The translations under genes and the position numbers were made by a program. This document shows, in pieces, positions 57,180 through 64,000 of a stretch of 64,000 nt of DNA (its first letter is position 1; each line of letters begins with the position of its first letter). Below the pieces are notes generated by a model. That model was not told the origin of the DNA and did not search any database. It saw only the letters and a list, made by a program, of their open reading frames with translations. This DNA is from Icerya purchasi. Its lineage: Eukaryota > Arthropoda > Insecta > Hemiptera > Monophlebidae. The DNA lies in contig CM077115.1 in assembly GCA_039619475.1 (NCBI GenBank), forward strand, positions 296,671,756 through 296,735,755, read 5' to 3'.

Positions 57180-58185
57180 TATATTTAAATATCATCGAAG
57201 AACAACCTCGGTAATTTATAGTGATAATGGGAAGAAAATTTTCATCGCACTTTTTTAATGAAAAATTTCGATTCTGTTGAACGAAATTCTCATTTTTCAA
57301 TAAAAAGTGGCTAAACAACGAAGAAAGGATTGCTTTTTTTATTTCACTTTGTTTAGAAAAAAAATAATTGATTTTTGTTTTTCAAATTTCGATTATTGAA
57401 ACTCTAATTTTGCAATAAAAATGTTAAATATTATGTGCTTTAACACATTCCGAATGAACGATATTCTTTTAAAATTATTTTTTTAATGAAAATGGTAAAT
57501 TCAAGAATCCATAAATTTTACTTGTTGAAGTAATTAACCGCTCTTATTGCAATGAGACCTTCTCAACACCTTGGCATCCCGTCAAAACCTCTTTTTTGAT
57601 AATCCTCTCATCCAACTCGTCTTACAAAAACTCCCTACGCAATCGTCCCAAATCCGCAATAATATCGTGCCCAAGACGTTTAAAGACTAATAAAGAGAAA
57701 AATAATGTAAATAAATAAAATAACGTTAAACATATACGGGTATATATGAATAAAATAAAAGTGTGCTAAGCAAGTTTATAAACTTTTGGTCCACATATCG
57801 ACCATTTTTACGGCTCCGTCAGTTAGCTTTGTGGTTCATAGGTCTACTTCTCTACTATAGTACACCAGGCTATTCCAAAATAATGGCTGTGGTTCTAACG
57901 TGTACTTCCCACATTCCCGATCGGGCCCCATTTCAGAACGAAATCGATGTAAAATTCTCTACTTTCGCCAGCGCAGCGGCCGTACTAGCTTCAGCAGTTT
58001 TCCGTTCAGCATACTTTCGTTGCCAGTCTTTTCGATTCATCTTCTGCAGTGCCTCCTTCAATAGCTTTGAGCAGTAAAGGAAACTTTTCTTCGGATTTGA
58101 AATACGCTAACTTTCTCGCCAAACGTAGGATGCGTTTGTTGTCTGTTTCTAGCCTTGTCATTTCTACATAAATTGCAACAGATTG
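57180..58185. other. Sequence without recognised features
   Basis: A 104-codon frame (57763-58077) is open on the plus strand, and a lysine/glutamate-rich one on the minus strand (58006-58236). I recognise neither, and neither has visible splice or promoter support. Confidence 0.35.
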
Positions 58186-58189
58186 TCGA

Positions 58190-58777
58190 TGAATCCCTGG
58201 CGGGGCTATATCGCAGGCTAGGTAATGCTTGTCCACTTTGTTGTCTTTATATGACTGATATCCCTGGAAATGAGATTTTGCACCATACTGCTACGCACTA
58301 CGATTCTTCCTTTCAAATATCTCTTTCTCCAAACTACTCTATCTTCTTACCTGAAGTCGTTCTTTAGATCCCTTATCCAAAAAAACCGATAGAAATATTG
58401 ATCTTTTTCTAAACTGCTAATCATTTACCTATCGAAAATAAGACTGTTTCAGCCATCGTCTTCTCTCTTTTAGTCAAAAACGCTATTCTTACTATCTAAC
58501 ATACTCCTATCAACTTGATCCACTTTTAAGCCTCTTCTGTCAAATTCCTGTTATCAATGATGATTATATATTAACATTCCGTACTATAATAACGCCTGTC
58601 AAATCCCCTTTTTATTTCCCCTCATTCTCAACGGCAACCTTTCCTTCCGTCATCGCCAACCTTTTCTTTTCCTCTTCAAAATCATCTCCATATTCAATTG
58701 TAATATTCTTTTTGCTTCAAACTCTGGGGACGTGTATATCTGTGCAACTAAAAAATTCTGTTAAAAAAAAAAAAAAC
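58190..58777 (+). mobile_element. I-group non-LTR fragment, RNase H tail to poly-A
   Basis: TDIPGNEILHHTATHYDSSF resembles the end of the RNase H domain (P-G-N-E-x-x-D-x-x-A-R) of family A. Broken coding and a poly-A stretch (58763-58775) follow. The characteristic C-D-x-N-H block was not clearly found, so family membership is tentative. Confidence 0.45.
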
Positions 58778-58789
58778 TAACCGTTTTTC

Positions 58790-59648
58790 AAAAATAATAA
58801 AAAAAAATGCTTTTTTAGAAAAAATAAATACCGACTTCAAGGTTTATTATAAAAATTTAAAAATGCACTAAAAAGTAAAAAATAATTACTCCCGATAAAA
58901 TATATATATCAGAGTGATATAACACTTAAGTGGTGATATTGTAATTCTTATACAACATTAAAACCTTAATTAGAGTTGGCATTAAATTCATGTTACTATA
59001 TCTAGGAACAATTTAATGAATATTTAATGCAGTTTTTAATTATTCTTTTAATATGAATTTGATGCCAACTCTAATTAAGGTATAAATGTTGTATAAGAAT
59101 TACGATATCACCTTAAGTTATATCACTCTGATATATATTTTTTATCGGGAGTAATTATTTTTTACTTTTTAGTGCATTTTTAAATTTATATAATAAACCT
59201 TGAAGTCGGTATTTATTTTTTGTAAAAGAGCATTTTATTTTTTACTTTTTAGTGCATTTTTATTCAATTAAATTAAAACATTTTAATAAGGACAGATATT
59301 TCCACGCTAAAAATATCAAAAGTTACATTTCCATGATAATTTGGCAAATTTATAATATTTTAAGTCAATAAATCTAACCCGACGGTGAAAACAATCATGA
59401 ATGAAAAGCATTCAAAAAGCTTCAATCTCCCGCATTATTAAGGATAACTCAAAAACTACCGGTCAGATCTTGATCAAATTTAAATGGGACCACATGAGAA
59501 ACACTACCTTTCACATAAAAGAAGAATCATCAAAATCGGTTCATCTAAAAGAAAGTTCTGAGGTAACACACATAAAAAAAAAGTAAATATATAAAAATAA
59601 AAATACAGTCGAATTGAATACCTCCTCCTTTTTTGAAGTCGGTTAAAA
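58790..59648 (+). mobile_element. Dispersed palindromic repeat, copy 2 (AACCGACTTC-type end)
   Basis: Inverted relative to 21834-22690 and clearly homologous throughout. The palindrome arms are about 58806-58996 and 59050-59240. Then comes the stretch read as HMRNTTFHIKEESSKSVHLK, and an end CCTCCTCCTTTTTTGAAGTC continuing GGTTAAAA. Confidence 0.8.
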
Positions 59649-59649
59649 A

Positions 59650-62600
59650 TACGTTTAATTTCAAAATTGAAAATTTTGCTTCTGCTTGGCTAGAGCTCTT
59701 TCTAAAATCAAATTATTCAATCGCTAACGTCTTCAGCTATTTCAGTCACATTCTATGCGAACGATTAACTAGAACAAATAAGTTTCTGACTAAAATTATT
59801 TTGGTCTCGTGCTGTTGTCGATAATGGTTACAATGGACAATCACAATTTTGGTCTCTTCTTTCGCTCTCATTTTTCTTTTTTTAACAAGCGCAATTTTCT
59901 TTTTCAAATTACATTCATTTTTGCTTCTTCTGTTCTTTTTTTGTAATTATTTTTTTCCCCTTATAGATATTCTACTGAGTTTCCCTTCCCATTCTTAGTT
60001 ACCTTATATCTCCAGGTTTTTCAAAAGATATTTAATCATTATGATGGGTTAGCACGTCCGACATTAACTAGTTCAAAAATAAATTACAAAGAAAAGCTAT
60101 AACACTAAAGATGATTTAGAAAAAAAATTAATTCGAAATCCAAAATTAAATAAAAACGATTCGAATTTAAACACTCTTGTACGCGCGATAACAGTGAAGT
60201 AAAGAATGATTGTGTAACGACGAAGAATGACAGATCGACGATAAACGAAAGAACAACGATAGAAAAAGATTCAATACGCTTACGTAATAATGCGTGTCAT
60301 ATACCAGTTTAGTAAATGGCATCGAAACAGAGAACTCTATTGCAGAATTTTTTGAAACTCAGATCATTCCTTTTTTTTCCTCTGCGTAAAAAAATGAAAA
60401 AATAAAATTTCAACCGGTTCTAATTTTTGAAAATTTATTATCTCGAAAAAGCACGACAATTTCTCCATAAAGTACATTCTTAGCTTTATGATTACACAAA
60501 GCTGCATGTAAGAATACATCGAAGCAGAGGCAAAAGAGTCGATTACTCTCCTGCAGTAATTGATTAGAAAAATGATTTCTGCAATTACGACTAGTTAATA
60601 ATCACAAATAATAATTACAGTGCGCAATTACAATGTAGTAATCGGATTTGTTGCCGGAATCGAATTACTCTTCATCGAGATTAATCAGTACGAGAACGTT
60701 CACATGAAGACAGCGTCACTTTGATATTTTTAAAAATGGGAGTGGCAGTTTTAACCATTCAATAGCACGCCAATTATGCAAATATATATTTGCATGAAAA
60801 CTGAATGAATAGTACAAAAGTAAAGGAAAATAATTAACCCACCACTTATTCTAGTTATACGAAAACTATTAAAAGATTAAAACTACCAAATATATTCAAA
60901 TATTTACTACGCAATCTTGCGTACCGTGATTAATTTGACAAAAAAAAAATTTTCGGTTCGTTTGGAAAATTCTCATACTTTGTAATACTGGCAACTTATC
61001 GTGTGATTTAGTTTGTCCATTTGCGATTATAATTTATATTTAATTTAAACTTTTATATATTTATGTAAACATTGCTTAAAAAAAAAGATTTTTTAAAACT
61101 TTTTAAAGATTTTTAAATTTTTAAATATTTTAATTTTATTTTATTAATCATTTTTCATAATTTATACCTAATTGTGAAATAATCGACTTCTATCCGTTAT
61201 TTTTTATATTCAGTCATTGTCTTTATTAAATTTATATATGTATTATAATAACTCCCGTGATCATGAAGCTTTGTCTTCGAAACGTGTCGGGTATATAATA
61301 AAAATTAAATAATTGTTTTATTGGTGTGTTTAATTTACTTAATATATAATTATATAATTATTAACGATGACCGATAAAAAATAATCGATTACTAAATAGT
61401 CGCGACTGTCATTTTTGTAATTAATTATTCCGAGTAATTCGACTAACTTTGCTTAAGAATAGAAATTACATACAATCTTGAATCGCAATTAATTCCAAAA
61501 TGATTAACTCTAACAGTAATGCTGTTAACAAAGGCCGAAAACAAATTTGTCACTGGTAAATTCCTTTGTTCTAATTAGTTCAAAAGGTGCGTTTATCTGC
61601 GAGAGATGAAATCCGATAAGTTTCTGAAATATTAAAGTCTGTGTATGTTTTTTTTTTTGTTTTGCTGTAAGCATGGTAGTTTCCGAAAATTAAATAAAAA
61701 AAATGTACTAGATTTAGTTACTTTTTTGGAGGGATTTTGTAAGCGACGATATAAAAAAAAAAAAACAGTTAAATAATGTGCGCGGTAATATAAAAAAGAA
61801 TTTAACCGCAATATCAAAATTTTTGTAAAAATATCAAAAAATAAATATCAATCTATCAGAAAAAAAATCAATCCGGCACAAATATTGGCTTGGAACGTAA
61901 CCCGATAATAGCTAATCTGAAACTCCATCTTAAATCAATAAGAAAAAGTCAATCGATAAAAAAAATTATCTGTAAACTGAAATGTAATGAGATAAAAACC
62001 AGTTTGCAGAAAACCTTAATAGCGATATACATTATATAAAATATCTACAGAAATAGCACCATGAAAAAATCAGCGGAAAAGTACTTGGGTTTTTATCAAC
62101 AACAATATAGACAAAAATAAATGACTGAAGAAATACGTTTTATTACCTTTTAAAGAGCCACGCAAAGGTCAGTAGCATAATAATAAGGTGTGTTCCACTA
62201 CTAGTAACCGGAAATATCAAAGACATTAATACAACTGACAGACCACTTTAAGTTATTTGTAAGCGAGTTCTCGCGGTAAATACTTTAAGTGTTCATTCGT
62301 CAAACAATTAATTTAAAAAAAAAAAAAAGATGGTAGGAAAATACGTTTTCTAGTTTTTATTTAAATATATTCATTTCCGTTTAATTCTTGCAAATTTTTT
62401 AATGAAGCTATTAAATTTTAAAGTTATTAAATGTACATCTTCTTGCTCCATTAGGAGTACTTTAACTAAAATGAAATGTTACCATCGATGATTTGCATTA
62501 TTAGGTTCGTTCTTGGTTCCTCAGTCAGACAGCAGATTAGTATTAACAAGCGCGTGGATTATTAACTCTTTTTAAATAAACTGTTTGCGATCTAATTTCA

Positions 62601-62690
62601 GTATGTAGAAGTACCACACTAGTTGTATACTATCTGAATGTTGCAAAATGTACACCAAACGAAACGCGGTGTTTGCTCCTTACAATGACG
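59650..62690. other. Sequence without recognised genes
   Basis: AT-rich. 60540-60700 is TAATC-rich and resembles 35410-35740 at its end (CTTCATCGAGATTAATCAGT). Otherwise nothing recognised. Confidence 0.4.
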
Positions 62691-62699
62691 CTTTATAAT

Positions 62700-63110
62700 A
62701 TGCTTGCTGAGTTACTTAGTTCTCGCAGTATGTATGCCGGGGAAACTTGGACACTCACACAACAGACCTTAGCAGAATGAACGCAGTCGAAATGTAGGCA
62801 TTTGGAATAATGTTAAGAATATCCAGAATTGGATGGACCGAATAACAACAAACGTACAGACGCGTCTATTAGAAAAGGTAAGATTCCGCCGATTCTTCGG
62901 CCATATAGTACGAGAATTCGCTGGAACGTCAAATAATGCTCGGTAAAATTAACGCAAAAAAACCAAGAGGTAGACCATGGACACGATGGATCCTTCAGTT
63001 AAAGTCAATGACCAGGATGATCCTGTACTACTATCTGCTTAAGATAAAGTAGTCTGGGGAACTACAGTTAATGCTTCAATTTCATGATATCAATCTCTAG
63101 AAGGTAAAGG
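62700..63110 (+). mobile_element. RTE-type non-LTR fragment, C-terminal region
   Basis: In broken frames: GETWTLTQQTL, FGIMLRISRIGW, LLEKVRFRRFFGHIVRE and MLGKINAKKPRGRPWTRWIL. E-T-W-T-L-T followed by M-L-R-I-x-W and G-R-P-x-T-R-W is the usual order in RTE C termini. 5'-truncated, with several stops. Confidence 0.7.
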
Positions 63111-63317
63111 GAAATGAATGATGAATATGCTTGATAGTTAAATGGAATACTTCAAAAATATAACGAATTATTAATTGCAAATGTGCTGGTAGCGAATATT
63201 ATATTTATCTCCCTTTTGCAGACATGCCGACATTAATATTATGCGTCCGATATGGCGAAACGTTGCTAGTAATAATAATAATATTAATCTATCGGAGTAC
63301 AAATTTTATCGGTAAAT

Positions 63318-63395
63318 ATTTTTTTTTTTTTTTTTTTTACTTTTTTATTGGGCTTGTCAGCTACGGACGATTACCCATCAAGAAGGAAGATTCTG
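63318..63395 (-). mobile_element. Family A 3'UTR remnant with A tail
   Basis: A 19-bp T-run followed by TTGGGCTTGTCAGCTACGGA resembles, on the minus strand, the 3'UTR-plus-tail of the copy ending near 41.19 kb. No coding part is left. Confidence 0.45.
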
Positions 63396-63429
63396 TTTAT
63401 GTATCTCTTTTCGCTAATCCTAATTCCTT

Positions 63430-63908
63430 TTATCTCTTGATTAATCCTGTTCCTCCTCCTCGTCCTTGGTTCTATGAGTTTCCCAGTTTGCGTCGGTCCA
63501 TAATTACTAAATTATCTCGCCTCCGTTTCTCGCATAGTCTCCTTCCTTCTTCACTAAATCGCTTCTCTTTGGCTGCATCTCCTAATTATCCATTGGATCC
63601 TGAAGGTTCCCAGTATGTTTGCGATGCGAATCACGTGCTCTTCGAGTGCTCCGGTTTATCTCGCGAGCGTGAGTTACTTTATTGTCATCTTTTAAAGCTT
63701 AGTCTTCCTGCTCCTTTCAACGCCTCTTATGTTCTTTCTCTACCTACTATCTCTGTTGTTCCTGTCCTAGGGGTGTTCCTTGATTCCATTGTCGACAGAA
63801 TTAAAATATAATTTCTAGTCTATTCCATGTATCTATTCCTTTTTGCTGGGGTAATGCTCTTTGCTAGCAAACCCAGGGGGGGGGTAATAATAAAAAAAAA
63901 AAAAAAAA
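63430..63908 (+). mobile_element. Family A non-LTR element, 3' end (best preserved)
   Basis: Open to the C terminus: RPWFYEFPSLRRSIITKLSR, LRFSHSLLPSSLNRFSLAAS, YVCDANHVLFECSGLSRERE (zinc-like motif), LSLPAPFNASYVLSLPTIS, GVFLDSIVDRIKI and a stop near 63811. The 3'UTR has a G-run (63877-63885) and an A tail (63892-63908). No frameshift in the visible 120 codons, so it may be among the youngest copies. Confidence 0.85.
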
Positions 63909-64000
63909 GGAAGAACGTAAGACAAAAGGAAACTGAGGACACTAAGAAAATTATTCGGGCAAGATGGAGACAGCCAGAACTACTATGAAGAGATATAGCA

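Noticed and set aside
57763..58236. A host gene on either strand with about 76-104 codons
   Set aside because: No recognisable domain, no splice sites or regulatory signals, and the two frames overlap each other on opposite strands.

Overview
The window looks like AT-rich animal nuclear DNA, most likely from an insect. Long introns, abundant non-LTR retrotransposons of the I-group, R1 and RTE clades, a BEL/Pao element and tRNA-derived SINE-like sequences all point that way. The species cannot be named from the sequence. No prokaryotic genes, CRISPR array, rRNA or functional tRNA gene was seen.

Only one host gene can be supported. It is a Na+/Ca2+ exchanger (NCX/Calx family) on the minus strand, with three coding exons at 40013-40265, 7672-7958 and 574-802. 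Splice sites and reading phases fit across both introns (about 32.1 kb and 6.9 kb). Together the exons give about 254 residues covering the first five membrane helices and the alpha-1 repeat. The C-terminal part lies beyond the left edge, and a 5' exon (probably with the signal peptide) is probably upstream of 40265. The alpha-1 motif is unusual: G-T-A-S-P-E where canonical NCX proteins have G-S-S-A-P-E.

Everything else is intron or flank, filled with decayed mobile elements. Region by region: 2.4-3.1 kb has tandem duplications and three tRNA-Lys primer-binding-like sites. 4.2-5.3 kb is an R1-clade fragment on the minus strand. 5.6-6.4 kb holds two convergent 3' ends of an I-group family ('family A' here). 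6.6 kb is a perfect 99-bp tandem duplication. 9.4-13.3 kb holds more family A plus a 2.4-kb RNase H-bearing element ('family B'). 16.7-18.2 kb has tRNA-derived SINE-like copies. 19.6-23.2 kb is a patch of MITE, RTE and palindromic repeat bounded by hAT-like ends. 24.8-26.4 kb is a palindrome with 667-bp arms. 28.3-31.6 kb is a MITE plus an R1-clade copy. 33.7-34.5 kb is a foldback. 36.5-37.3 kb is an RNase H fragment. 41.2-43.8 kb holds two family A copies and a 40-bp inverted repeat. 45.2-50.35 kb is an RTE element split inside its endonuclease by a family B element with a 13-bp target-site duplication. 50.7-55.2 kb is an internally deleted BEL/Pao element with both LTRs. 56.7-59.7 kb has second copies of the MITE and the palindromic repeat, and 62.7-63.9 kb has RTE and family A fragments.

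No element seen is a complete, intact coding unit. The relative ages that can be read are: the family B insert at 46.3-48.2 kb is younger than the RTE it splits, and the BEL LTR pair is still highly similar.
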